A stretch of 47,476 nt of DNA from Clostridia bacterium. GTDB lineage: Bacteria; Bacillota; Clostridia; Christensenellales; Borkfalkiaceae. Position 1 is the stretch's first letter; the number at the start of each line of letters is the position of its first letter. The notes beneath the pieces were generated by a model, which saw only the letters and a program-made list of their open reading frames with translations, was not told the DNA's origin and did not search any database. This document shows, piece by piece, positions 1-6,299 of this stretch. The DNA is taken from positions 1 through 47,476 of the forward strand of contig JAFTPU010000011.1 in the NCBI GenBank assembly GCA_017463105.1, in the 5' to 3' direction. The translations under genes and the position numbers were made by a program.

Positions 1-9
1 AGCTTGTAT

Positions 10-39
10 ATCATACCACAAACCGTTTCCTTTTGTCAA
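10..39 (-). promoter_or_regulatory. Promoter pointing left out of the window
   Basis: Read on the minus strand there is a TTGACA box (34-39), an 18-base spacer and TATGAT (10-15). It would drive a gene lying to the left of the window. Both boxes are near consensus. It is the second of two tandem left-pointing promoters in the AT-rich first 180 bases. Confidence 0.5.
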
Positions 40-145
40 GCGTTTTTTTCAAGTTTTTTAACTTTTTTTTAAAAAGTTTTTCTTTTCTTTCGCTTGACTC
101 CGCTTTACGAAGGTTTTTTGTCCCTCGCTCCGTGACAGCTTATCT

Positions 146-174
146 ATATTACCACTTTATTCTTTCTTTGTCAA
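146..174 (-). promoter_or_regulatory. Upstream tandem promoter pointing left
   Basis: On the minus strand TTGACA (169-174) is followed after 17 bases by TAATAT (146-151). The transcript would run through about 135 bases of A-rich, weakly structured leader and over the second promoter before leaving the window. The stretch 1-279 holds no ORF I can support; apart from these two promoters I see only T-rich sequence. Confidence 0.5.
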
Positions 175-279
175 CTCTTTTTTTGTACTTTTTTTGAATT
201 TTTTTGTAAATTTTCGGTAAATATGTAAACCTCGGACTTTTTATCTCCGAAAACGCCGTAACGCCGCCGCATATTTTTC

Positions 280-308
280 TTGACTTTTACGCGCGCGCGT
301 GATACAAT
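280..308 (+). promoter_or_regulatory. Promoter of the 88-residue membrane protein gene
   Basis: TTGACT (280-285), a 17-base spacer and TACAAT (303-308). The predicted start at about 315 leaves a 20-base leader carrying the AGAGG ribosome site before the ATG at 335. Confidence 0.6.
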
Positions 309-334
309 ATATAATATAAAAGAGGTTTTCGTTT

Positions 335-601
335 ATGTATTTGAAGCTGAGGGTCTTATTTACGATACTTTCCGCAATATGCGTTGCCGCCGTCGTGCCC
401 ATGGGCGCCTTTTTCGATTGGATCTGGGCTGCCCTTTGCGCGATCGCCGCTTTTTTGTTTTACGTACTCATGCGTATCTGCAAGGTAAATCAGGAAATGC
501 GGGAATCTCAGCCCACGCACGGCGACTTTCTCGCCCCGAAAAAAGAAGAAATGCCCGTAGATACAAGCACGGACTCCGACGAAAAAAGCCAAAAGGAATA
601 A
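335..601 (+). CDS. Small two-helix membrane protein, unrecognised
   Basis: This is an 88-residue protein with two hydrophobic segments (about residues 5-25 and 28-46, the second containing FDWIWAALCAIAAFLFYVLM) followed by a charged hydrophilic tail rich in Glu, Lys and Ser. The layout is that of a small membrane protein with a cytoplasmic C-terminal tail. The ATG at 335 sits about 9 bases after AGAGG. The gene has its own promoter and terminator, so it is monocistronic. I recognise no family and assign no function. The separate promoter, ribosome site and terminator make it likely to be a real gene in spite of its size. Confidence 0.75.
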   Translation: MYLKLRVLFTILSAICVAAVVPMGAFFDWIWAALCAIAAFLFYVLMRICKVNQEMRESQPTHGDFLAPKKEEMPVDTSTDSDEKSQKE

Positions 602-609
602 TTTTCCGT

Positions 610-642
610 CAAAAAACTTCGTTTCGCCGCGAAGTTTTTTGT
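610..642 (+). terminator. Rho-independent terminator after the 88-residue gene
   Basis: A stem pairing AAAAAACTTCG with CGAAGTTTTTT (611-640) ends in a T-run. It lies 10 bases after the stop codon and just before the next promoter. Confidence 0.8.
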
Positions 643-651
643 TTGCGCAGG

Positions 652-680
652 TTGACAAATCAGAAAACGCATAGTATAAT
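652..680 (+). promoter_or_regulatory. Promoter of the 76-residue membrane protein gene
   Basis: A perfect TTGACA (652-657), a 17-base spacer and a perfect TATAAT (675-680). Expression is probably strong and constitutive. Confidence 0.85.
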
Positions 681-708
681 GAGTATATAAAAAATCAGGA
701 GGTTTCTT

Positions 709-939
709 ATGGCAAAATGGTTTTATAAGCAGAGCAAACTTATCCAGATCCTTCTTCTGCTGATCCCCGGTTTGAACTGGGTAGTGGAAATTTGCATCCG
801 TTGGTCGGCATTTTTGAGCAGACCCCGCTTGTTGACGCTCGTGTTCGCGATCGTCGCGACCGTATCCTTCGGTGTATTCGGTTGGGTCGACCTCGTTTGG
901 TTGCTCCTGTTCGATCATCTGCTTTTTGCAAAAGCTTAA
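709..939 (+). CDS. Small hydrophobic membrane protein, unrecognised
   Basis: This 76-residue protein has two hydrophobic stretches (about residues 10-28 and 42-70) separated by a short basic segment (RWSAFLSRPR). The ATG at 709 follows a perfect AGGAGG (697-702) at ideal spacing. The N-terminal pattern LLLLIPGLNWVVEICIRWS resembles small hypothetical membrane proteins common in gut Clostridia, but I cannot name the family. A consensus promoter just upstream and a strong hairpin terminator just downstream make it a single-gene unit that is probably well expressed. Confidence 0.75.
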   Translation: MAKWFYKQSKLIQILLLLIPGLNWVVEICIRWSAFLSRPRLLTLVFAIVATVSFGVFGWVDLVWLLLFDHLLFAKA

Positions 940-950
940 AAGAAAATCAA

Positions 951-985
951 AAGAAAAACGCCCGTTTTCAAACGAGCGTTTTTTC
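951..985. terminator. Bidirectional terminator between convergent small genes
   Basis: AAAAACGCCCGTTT and AAACGAGCGTTTTTT form a stem with A- and T-runs on both sides. It serves the plus-strand gene ending at 939 and the minus-strand lipoprotein ending at 997. Confidence 0.8.
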
Positions 986-996
986 TTTTACATAGG

Positions 997-1200
997 TTAT
1001 TCGTTACCGGTAACGATATCAACACCTTTCTTAATACCTTCCGCAATTGCGCAAGAAGGACAAAGCTCTTGATTATCAAGCTCCTCGTAAACCTTACAGT
1101 TTTCCGTTTTCTTTTCGCAAATATCACATTTATCGTTTTCGCAACCCGCAAAACAGAAAACCGCCGCCAATGCCAATACGGCACAAAGAATCTTTTTCAT
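997..1200 (-). CDS. Small Cys-rich lipoprotein
   Basis: A 67-residue protein begins with a lipoprotein signal (MKKILCAVLALAAVFCFAGC), with the presumed lipidated Cys at residue 20. The mature part of only 47 residues holds two CxxC pairs (CDIC and CPSC) plus one further Cys, a spacing that resembles a small metal-binding knuckle or a pair of disulfides. The ATG follows GGAGG at good spacing, and a perfect promoter lies upstream. It is probably a cell-surface metal- or redox-linked lipoprotein, but that is inference; I do not recognise the family. Confidence 0.75.
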   Translation of the reverse strand: MKKILCAVLALAAVFCFAGCENDKCDICEKKTENCKVYEELDNQELCPSCAIAEGIKKGVDIVTGNE

Positions 1201-1232
1201 AATTAAAAACCTCCATAAAAATTTATGTAACG

Positions 1233-1261
1233 ATTATATCATAATTTCGGCGCGCTGTCAA
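1233..1261 (-). promoter_or_regulatory. Promoter of the small lipoprotein gene
   Basis: On the minus strand there is TTGACA (1256-1261), 17 bases and TATAAT (1233-1238). Confidence 0.85.
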
Positions 1262-1373
1262 GAGTTTTGAAAAAAATTACCCGATCGGCGCGTATTTGCA
1301 AATTTTTATAATCTCACAAAAAATGTTCAATTTGTTACAAAAAAAATTATTTGGGAAATTTTTGTTTTTTCCG

Positions 1374-1518
1374 TTTACTTTTTATTCCTTTCATGTTAAA
1401 ATATACTTGTAAATCGGTTGGGGACAGCCGAAACGAAAAATCGCTCATCATTTTCCCCCTTATCATATATTAGGTAATCGCCTTGGGTTCGCAAGAATCC
1501 AAGGCGGTTATCTTTTTC
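1374..1518 (+). ncRNA. Candidate small RNA (about 110 nt)
   Basis: A promoter-like TTTACT (1374-1379), 17 bases and TAAAAT (1397-1402) is followed by about 110 bases with no ORF. They end in a long hairpin (1475-1511, CGCCTTGG pairing with CCAAGGCG) and a T-run at 1512-1517. A short hairpin (CGGTT/AGCCG) lies near the 5' end. The terminator's T-run is on the plus side only, so it ends a plus-strand transcript, although both neighbouring genes are on the minus strand. The predicted transcript is roughly 1409-1518. The family is unknown. Apart from this unit I see nothing in 1262-1535. Confidence 0.4.
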
Positions 1519-1535
1519 GTCGTTCCGTTTATCGT

Positions 1536-1745
1536 TTACCAATCCTGTTTTTTCAGCGATTTATCCTTTACGTCGTCGTAAAAATCGAAATATCTCGTTT
1601 TGAATTCCTCCGCCGTCGCGGGGAAAGGCTCGTCGCCGCTGTCCATTCTTTCGAGAAGCTCCCGCAATTCCTCGGGCGAAAAATCGGCGAGATCGGTCTC
1701 GTCGCCATAACGTTGCAATAATTTCAAAATATCCAGCTCCGACAT
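1536..1745 (-). CDS. Small acidic protein coupled to the PHP phosphatase gene
   Basis: A 69-residue acidic protein (MSELDILKLLQRYGDETDLA at its start) is predicted to be helical, with no signal or membrane segment. A longer frame begins at a GTG at 1751 that overlaps the TGA of the upstream gene, but GGAG at 1756-1759 lies only 2 bases from that GTG and 8 from the ATG at 1745, so I prefer the ATG. The gene starts 2 bases after the stop of the PHP gene, which indicates translational coupling and perhaps a shared role. I recognise no family. Confidence 0.65.
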   Translation of the reverse strand: MSELDILKLLQRYGDETDLADFSPEELRELLERMDSGDEPFPATAEEFKTRYFDFYDDVKDKSLKKQDW

Positions 1746-1747
1746 GC

Positions 1748-2587
1748 TCACATCTCCAATTTAATATATTCGCCCTTGCACGGAACGGTGACGTGGGTAA
1801 ACCCGATCGCTTTCAGCTTTCGTACCGCCTCCTCGCGTTTTTCGGCGATCCTGTCCACGCCGTGCGCGTCCGAAGCCAACGAAACGTTCCGTCCGCCCAG
1901 CTCGAAATACCGTCTGAAAATATCTACCGTCGGCAAAAAGGTCTTATCCCTAACCGACGTATTCGCTTCGAGTATCTTATTTTTCCCGACGATCGTTTTC
2001 AATATCACGTCGAACCGCGCGGCGTACTCCTCATACGGCATCGAGGCGTCCGCATACGGCGCGTAACGGGTCACGTACCCGATATGCCCGACGATATCGT
2101 ACGGATACGAAACGAGCAAGCTTCGTTCCACCAGCCCCAAATATTCCTCGTAGACCTCTCTCTTGTCCCGCAGAACGCGATCGCCGTTTCCGCCCGTCGT
2201 ATAATAACACCCTCCGTCGTAATAATCCTCGCCGTGTAAGGTATGCACGCTGTTCACGATAAAGTCGGGGCGGTATTTTTTATACGTTTCCTCGTATGCC
2301 CTATGCGCCTTTTCGTCGTCCGCATAGCTGAACTCCGCGCCGACAAGCACGTTCATCGCTCCCTCGTAATCCCCTTGTAAACGGCGCGCGCCGTGAAAAT
2401 ACGCCTCCGCATCCGTAAGCCCGCGCGGAAGAACGGGCAGACAAAGAAGATCGTAATCGAAATGCTCCGAGACCCCGTAAAAATCGATCCCCTTTCCGTG
2501 CGCGACGGCGAGCATTTCCGCGAGTTCGCTTTGCCCGTCGAAGGAATATTTCGAATGGGTATGGATATCCGTCAAAAATTTCTTCAT
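1748..2587 (-). CDS. PHP-domain phosphatase, histidinol-phosphatase (HisJ/HisK) type
   Basis: This 279-residue protein carries the PHP metal-binding motifs in order: DIHTHSKYSFDG near the N-terminus, VSEHFDYD, an HTLHGED segment in the middle, GHIGYVTRY, and SLASDAHG near the C-terminus. PHP histidinol phosphatases hydrolyse L-histidinol phosphate in histidine synthesis using bound divalent metals; length and motif layout fit that family. No other his gene is nearby, so the substrate could be another phosphoester. The ATG at 2587 is preceded by GAGG; the frame open upstream to 2650 lies over the promoter and is not part of the protein. The small acidic gene follows directly. Confidence 0.8.
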   Translation of the reverse strand: MKKFLTDIHTHSKYSFDGQSELAEMLAVAHGKGIDFYGVSEHFDYDLLCLPVLPRGLTDAEAYFHGARRLQGDYEGAMNVLVGAEFSYADDEKAHRAYEETYKKYRPDFIVNSVHTLHGEDYYDGGCYYTTGGNGDRVLRDKREVYEEYLGLVERSLLVSYPYDIVGHIGYVTRYAPYADASMPYEEYAARFDVILKTIVGKNKILEANTSVRDKTFLPTVDIFRRYFELGGRNVSLASDAHGVDRIAEKREEAVRKLKAIGFTHVTVPCKGEYIKLEM

Positions 2588-2611
2588 ATTTTTTAACCTC
2601 TTCCGCCGTTT

Positions 2612-2640
2612 ATTATACCATAAGCCCCCGCGTTTGTAAA
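2612..2640 (-). promoter_or_regulatory. Promoter of the PHP phosphatase operon
   Basis: On the minus strand there is TTTACA (2635-2640), 17 bases and TATAAT (2612-2617). It places transcription start close upstream of the ATG at 2587. Confidence 0.75.
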
Positions 2641-2784
2641 GTCCAAGCACGGACCGCTTATGAGAAAATTTTACTTATTCGCCCGATTTTGGAAAAACGT
2701 CGATTTTTTTCGGCTTTTTTTTCCGCCTTTTTCCTTATTTTCCGTTTTACTCCTCGACAAGATATTTTTGGAAGGAAAAAGGGT

Positions 2785-2814
2785 ATTGCCTTTTTTCGCG
2801 GCTTGACGTACAAT
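2785..2814 (+). promoter_or_regulatory. Likely promoter of the NlpC/P60 lipoprotein gene
   Basis: TTGCCT (2785-2790), 18 bases and TACAAT (2809-2814). The boxes are weaker than others in the window, but the position, about 45 bases before the ATG, is suitable. Confidence 0.45.
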
Positions 2815-2860
2815 GGAACACGTGTTTTTTCGACACGACATCAAAAAACGAGGTTATTTT

Positions 2861-3871
2861 ATGGATCCTATCAAAAAGATCGTCTCTTTTCTTTTGGCAA
2901 TCAGCTTTCTGACCCCCTCCCTCGCGCTTGTCGCGTGCAAAGAAATTCCCTCCGCTTCGCTCGATAGCGACGGCTCGGAAAGTACGGAGATTCTCCCCGA
3001 ATCCCCCGAAAGCGATACGCCGTCCGAAACGCCCGACTCGGGCGGAAACAACTCGACGCCCGATACGAGCGAACCGAGCGTTCCTTCCACGCCTCCGAGT
3101 AATTCGGGAAGTACGGGAAGCTCGAACAGTTCCACGGGCAGTACGGGCAACTCAAGCAGCTCAAGCGGCTCCACGGGCAGTACGGGCAGTACGGGCAGTA
3201 CGGGTAATACGGGAAGTACGGTTACGCCGACGGTGAGCAAGCCGCAATACATACGTTGTACGGGCGACAGCGTGAATCTGCGTTCGGGCGCGGGCACGGG
3301 CTATGCGGTCGTGGGACAGGCGGAAAAGGGCGACATGTACGCCGTAGTCGGTAAAACGGGGCAATGGTACAAAACCTACTACCGCAACCAAACGGTATAT
3401 CTGTACGCTTCGTACGCCTCCGTGTTCACGTTGGAAAAGAGCGATAACGAGGACGTCGAGAACGTGATCGAGGAGGGATACAAGCTTCTCGGCACGCCGT
3501 ACGTATACGGCGCCGTACGTCTGCACGACGGCGCAGGAAAACTTCTCGGCGGTTTCTCCGTACAGAAATTCGATTGCTCGTCCCTGATACAATACGTTTT
3601 TTATAAGGGCGCGGACAAGCTGTTGGCGGTAAACACCCGCACGCAAGTGAAACAGGGGAAATACGTCAAGCCGAGCGAGCTTCAACGCGGGGATTGTATC
3701 TTCTTTACCAACGAAAACCGTCAGTACCTGACGGGCGTCGAACGTATCGGACACGTCGCGCTGTACCTCGGTAACGAATACATACTCCATACCTCCTCCG
3801 ATTACGCGCGGATAGAAAAAATGTCCGCGACCCGATGGAATTATTACGTCGAGGCGCGGCGATTCGTATAA
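2861..3871 (+). CDS. SH3 - NlpC/P60 cell-wall hydrolase lipoprotein
   Basis: A 336-residue protein with a lipoprotein signal (lipobox LVAC, Cys26), a long Ser/Gly/Thr/Pro linker (about 27-125) rich in GST repeats, a bacterial SH3 domain (about 130-195, with VNLRSGAGTGYAVVG) and an NlpC/P60 peptidase domain to the end. The catalytic Cys is in KFDCSSL (about residue 239), and the His is in RIGHVALYLG. NlpC/P60 enzymes cut peptide bonds in peptidoglycan stem peptides; the SH3 domain binds wall. A lipid anchor on a flexible stalk places it at the outer face of the membrane. The ATG at 2861 follows an AGG site; the frame open to 2813 lies over the promoter. Confidence 0.88.
   Translation: MDPIKKIVSFLLAISFLTPSLALVACKEIPSASLDSDGSESTEILPESPESDTPSETPDSGGNNSTPDTSEPSVPSTPPSNSGSTGSSNSSTGSTGNSSSSSGSTGSTGSTGSTGNTGSTVTPTVSKPQYIRCTGDSVNLRSGAGTGYAVVGQAEKGDMYAVVGKTGQWYKTYYRNQTVYLYASYASVFTLEKSDNEDVENVIEEGYKLLGTPYVYGAVRLHDGAGKLLGGFSVQKFDCSSLIQYVFYKGADKLLAVNTRTQVKQGKYVKPSELQRGDCIFFTNENRQYLTGVERIGHVALYLGNEYILHTSSDYARIEKMSATRWNYYVEARRFV
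3173..3217 (+). repeat. Tandem 9-bp repeats in the hydrolase linker
   Basis: Five consecutive 9-mers (three exact ACGGGCAGT, then two one- or two-base variants) encode STG/NTG/GST-type linker. Similar but interrupted units lie just upstream. Such arrays change length by slippage, so linker length may vary between strains. Confidence 0.85.
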
Positions 3872-3881
3872 AGTATCGTAT

Positions 3882-4640
3882 TCATTTCAGTTCGGGCAGG
3901 GAAGCGGCGACGAGGAAATACACCTCTTTCGCACCTGCGTTTAAAAGCGTCTGCGCACATTCGTTTCCCGTTGCGCCCGTGGTCATGATATCGTCCACGA
4001 GCAAGATCGTTTTCTCCTTACACGCCGTGCGCTTATGCACGTGATACGCGCCGCGCACGTTCTGCGTACGCTCGAAAAAATGCAACTGCTTTTGCGCCTT
4101 TACCTCCCGTCTTTTTACAAGTATCTCTTTATCGACGGACGCCGCAACGCCTGCGGCGTTCAACGCTTTCGCCACCGTTACGCCAAGCTCCTCCGCTTGA
4201 TTATACCCGCGTTTTGCAAGACTCTCCTCCGTCATTGGCACGGGTACGATCACTATGCTTTCACCGTTCCGTCCGATTTCGGGAAAACGGTGCAAAAACG
4301 CCGCCGCCATTTCCTCGCCGAAAAAGAGGGAAAGACGACGGTTTCCGTTTTTGATACGGTTGACGAGCGCCGCCGTGCTCCCGCGATACACGAACGGCGA
4401 AACGCCGTTTTTAAAAGTCGGCGCGTCGCTTTTGCAGTTTAGACATATCCCGTCCGCCACCGTCGACCGCCCGCACTTTTCGCATTTCTTGCCGTCGTTG
4501 AAACGCAATTTCGCGATACATTCGTCGCAAAACCGACGGCGGGGATATTCGAAAACCTCCGCGCCGCAATTGTCGCAGGTGAATCCGTAGACGGAGGTCG
4601 CTTCGCGGAGCTTTTCCGCCAAACGGTCAAGCAGCTTCAT
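3882..4640 (-). CDS. comF: ComF-family phosphoribosyltransferase-like protein
   Basis: A 252-residue protein. The N-terminal 75 residues contain four Cys pairs of a zinc-ribbon (CDNC, CDEC, CEKC, CLNC). The C-terminal half is a phosphoribosyltransferase fold with the PRPP-binding motif ILLVDDIMTTGAT. This is the ComF/ComFC layout and length; ComFC is required for DNA uptake during transformation, where it acts on incoming single-stranded DNA in the cytoplasm. No other competence gene is present here, so a competence role is inferred from family only. It overlaps the end of the DUF368 gene by 14 bases, so it is the last gene of a VanZ-DUF368-ComF operon. It converges on the hydrolase gene with only 10 bases between. 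Confidence 0.88.
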   Translation of the reverse strand: MKLLDRLAEKLREATSVYGFTCDNCGAEVFEYPRRRFCDECIAKLRFNDGKKCEKCGRSTVADGICLNCKSDAPTFKNGVSPFVYRGSTAALVNRIKNGNRRLSLFFGEEMAAAFLHRFPEIGRNGESIVIVPVPMTEESLAKRGYNQAEELGVTVAKALNAAGVAASVDKEILVKRREVKAQKQLHFFERTQNVRGAYHVHKRTACKEKTILLVDDIMTTGATGNECAQTLLNAGAKEVYFLVAASLPELK

Positions 4641-5604
4641 TTTGCTTTTGTTCTTCCGCGTTCTTTTTACGTTCGTATCTCACGAGCATATACGCTCCGA
4701 ACGCACCTGCGGCGAACAATAAAATACCGAGCGCGATATTGAGCACGGGATCGCTTCCCGTCCCCGCCGCCCAGTCGGCGTACGTTTCCACGATATCCCC
4801 GTTACAGAACATCGACAGAATAGACCCCAGCGACAGCCCCACGATCATCGAATACGCCGTGTGCCGCGCCCTGCCGAAAACGTACGTGAGCAATTTGGAA
4901 AATCCGAAAAGTCCGATCAAAAATCCGATCGCCAAGCCCCCGTACACGAAAAATACCGCGGGGTTTTGCGCCCAATAATCGGGGTCGACGCTGTCCACGA
5001 CGGCGGAAAACCAGCCCACCGCCATCAAAAACGCGCTCGCCGAAAGTCCGGGCACGATCTGCGTGATACCCACCACCGCGCCGATCGCGATACCCAACGC
5101 CACGTGCCACCATTGCACGGCGTCGAACAGACCGCCCGCGGAAGCGGTTCCCTGCAGGGTGAGAACGGCGGAGGTCGCGCCGAGCGCGACGGGAATAAAC
5201 AGCCCCGCGATAAACAGCGCCACTCTGAGTCCCGTCCGTTTCGCCCCTTTGATCTCGTCGGTGACGGCGGGGAACGCCCCGCTCATCAGCCCCGCGAACA
5301 GACAAACGATCGCGAAAGGCAAAATTTTCAAAAGCTGTTTTACGGCGACGAAGCCGAGCAATACGCCCACGATGATACCGATCCCGATCGGCAGGAGGAA
5401 CACGAAACACTTTTTGAATTTTTTAAAAAGATTTCCCAGCGCGTACAAAAACTGATCGTACAGTTTGAAAATGATCGCCACCGTCGAACCGCTTATGCCG
5501 GGCACGATCACCGCAAGCCCGATGAAAAAGCCCAACAGCGCGCTCTTGCACCACGTTTTTTTATTGTATTTTATTAATGCGATCTCCAAGCTTTCCTGCC
5601 CCAT
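4627..5604 (-). CDS. DUF368 membrane protein (undecaprenyl-phosphate translocase family)
   Basis: A 325-residue polytopic membrane protein. It has two copies of the family signature, PGISGSTVAII near residue 35 and PGLSASAFLMAVGW in the second half, consistent with an internally duplicated fold. DUF368 proteins (PopT) are reported to return undecaprenyl phosphate, the lipid carrier of wall synthesis, across the membrane. The ATG at 5604 follows AAGGAGAGG, which overlaps the stop region of the VanZ gene 11 bases upstream. Neighbouring VanZ also links to glycopeptide response, so the pair may act on the same lipid-carrier step (inference). The C-terminus is a short basic and acidic cytoplasmic tail. 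Confidence 0.85.
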   Translation of the reverse strand: MGQESLEIALIKYNKKTWCKSALLGFFIGLAVIVPGISGSTVAIIFKLYDQFLYALGNLFKKFKKCFVFLLPIGIGIIVGVLLGFVAVKQLLKILPFAIVCLFAGLMSGAFPAVTDEIKGAKRTGLRVALFIAGLFIPVALGATSAVLTLQGTASAGGLFDAVQWWHVALGIAIGAVVGITQIVPGLSASAFLMAVGWFSAVVDSVDPDYWAQNPAVFFVYGGLAIGFLIGLFGFSKLLTYVFGRARHTAYSMIVGLSLGSILSMFCNGDIVETYADWAAGTGSDPVLNIALGILLFAAGAFGAYMLVRYERKKNAEEQKQNEAA

Positions 5605-5615
5605 ATTCCTCTCCT

Positions 5616-6125
5616 TCAGACTTTTTTCTTCTTTTTGCGCCGTGAAACGGCAAAACCTATCCAAAGCGTGACGAGCGCGAATACGCATCCCGCCAAACCG
5701 CCCGCCGTATCCACCAAAAGATCGGCGACCTCCGCCGCACGCCCGCCCGTAAAGCTTTGCACCGCCTCGTCGAATATCGGCGTCAACACCACGAGCGCAA
5801 CGGGCAAAAACGCAAACGCTTTATCCCGCGTATACGAAGCGTAACACCAAGTAAGCAACGCACCGAGCAACGCGAACTCGCAGAAATGCGCCAGCGTTCT
5901 TATCGCGCTATGTAACCGATCGAAATCCTCACCCGCCGCCGTGGCGATAAAGGAATCGGGCGCGAAAACGCCCACGATCTTTTGCACCGTTTTCGTCACC
6001 GAGTGGCTTTGCGCGGAGGACTGCGCTCCCACCGTCGCCGAATTGGAAAATATCCATGCATAGACCAAAAGACACAACGCCGTGAGCAATATACGAAGAA
6101 TTGTAACGCGCTTTTTTACACTCAT
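5616..6125 (-). CDS. VanZ-family membrane protein, probably from a leaderless mRNA
   Basis: A 169-residue protein with about four membrane segments: a VanZ-like first helix ending WIFSNSATVGAQ, a middle segment with RTLAHFCEFALLGALL, and DEAVQSFTGGRAAEVADLLVDTAGG before the last helix. These are the conserved VanZ positions (the SxxxGAQ, HFxEF and DExxQ-type motifs). VanZ proteins give low-level teicoplanin resistance in some hosts; the biochemical role is not settled. The ATG at 6125 has no ribosome-binding site. Instead a consensus promoter ends 6 bases before it, which predicts a leaderless transcript. An in-frame start further upstream would lie inside the -35 box. It is first in an operon with DUF368 and comF. 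Confidence 0.82.
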   Translation of the reverse strand: MSVKKRVTILRILLTALCLLVYAWIFSNSATVGAQSSAQSHSVTKTVQKIVGVFAPDSFIATAAGEDFDRLHSAIRTLAHFCEFALLGALLTWCYASYTRDKAFAFLPVALVVLTPIFDEAVQSFTGGRAAEVADLLVDTAGGLAGCVFALVTLWIGFAVSRRKKKKKV

Positions 6126-6131
6126 GGTTCT

Positions 6132-6160
6132 ATTATACGCGAAAAACGGGCGGAGGTCAA
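6132..6160 (-). promoter_or_regulatory. Promoter giving a leaderless VanZ transcript
   Basis: On the minus strand there is TTGACC (6155-6160), 17 bases and TATAAT (6132-6137), followed by AGAACC and then the ATG at 6125. Transcription normally starts 6-7 bases after the -10 box, which is the A of this ATG. Confidence 0.75.
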
Positions 6161-6299
6161 ACACTTTACGCGCGTTTGATTATTTAAATTAAAGTAAACT
6201 TTCCCCCAAATGAGCGAAAAAATCCGTAAAACTGTCAATTTTTTCCTTTGGGAGGCATATATACTATATGTGGAAATATAAATCAAGGAACGTACGCGT

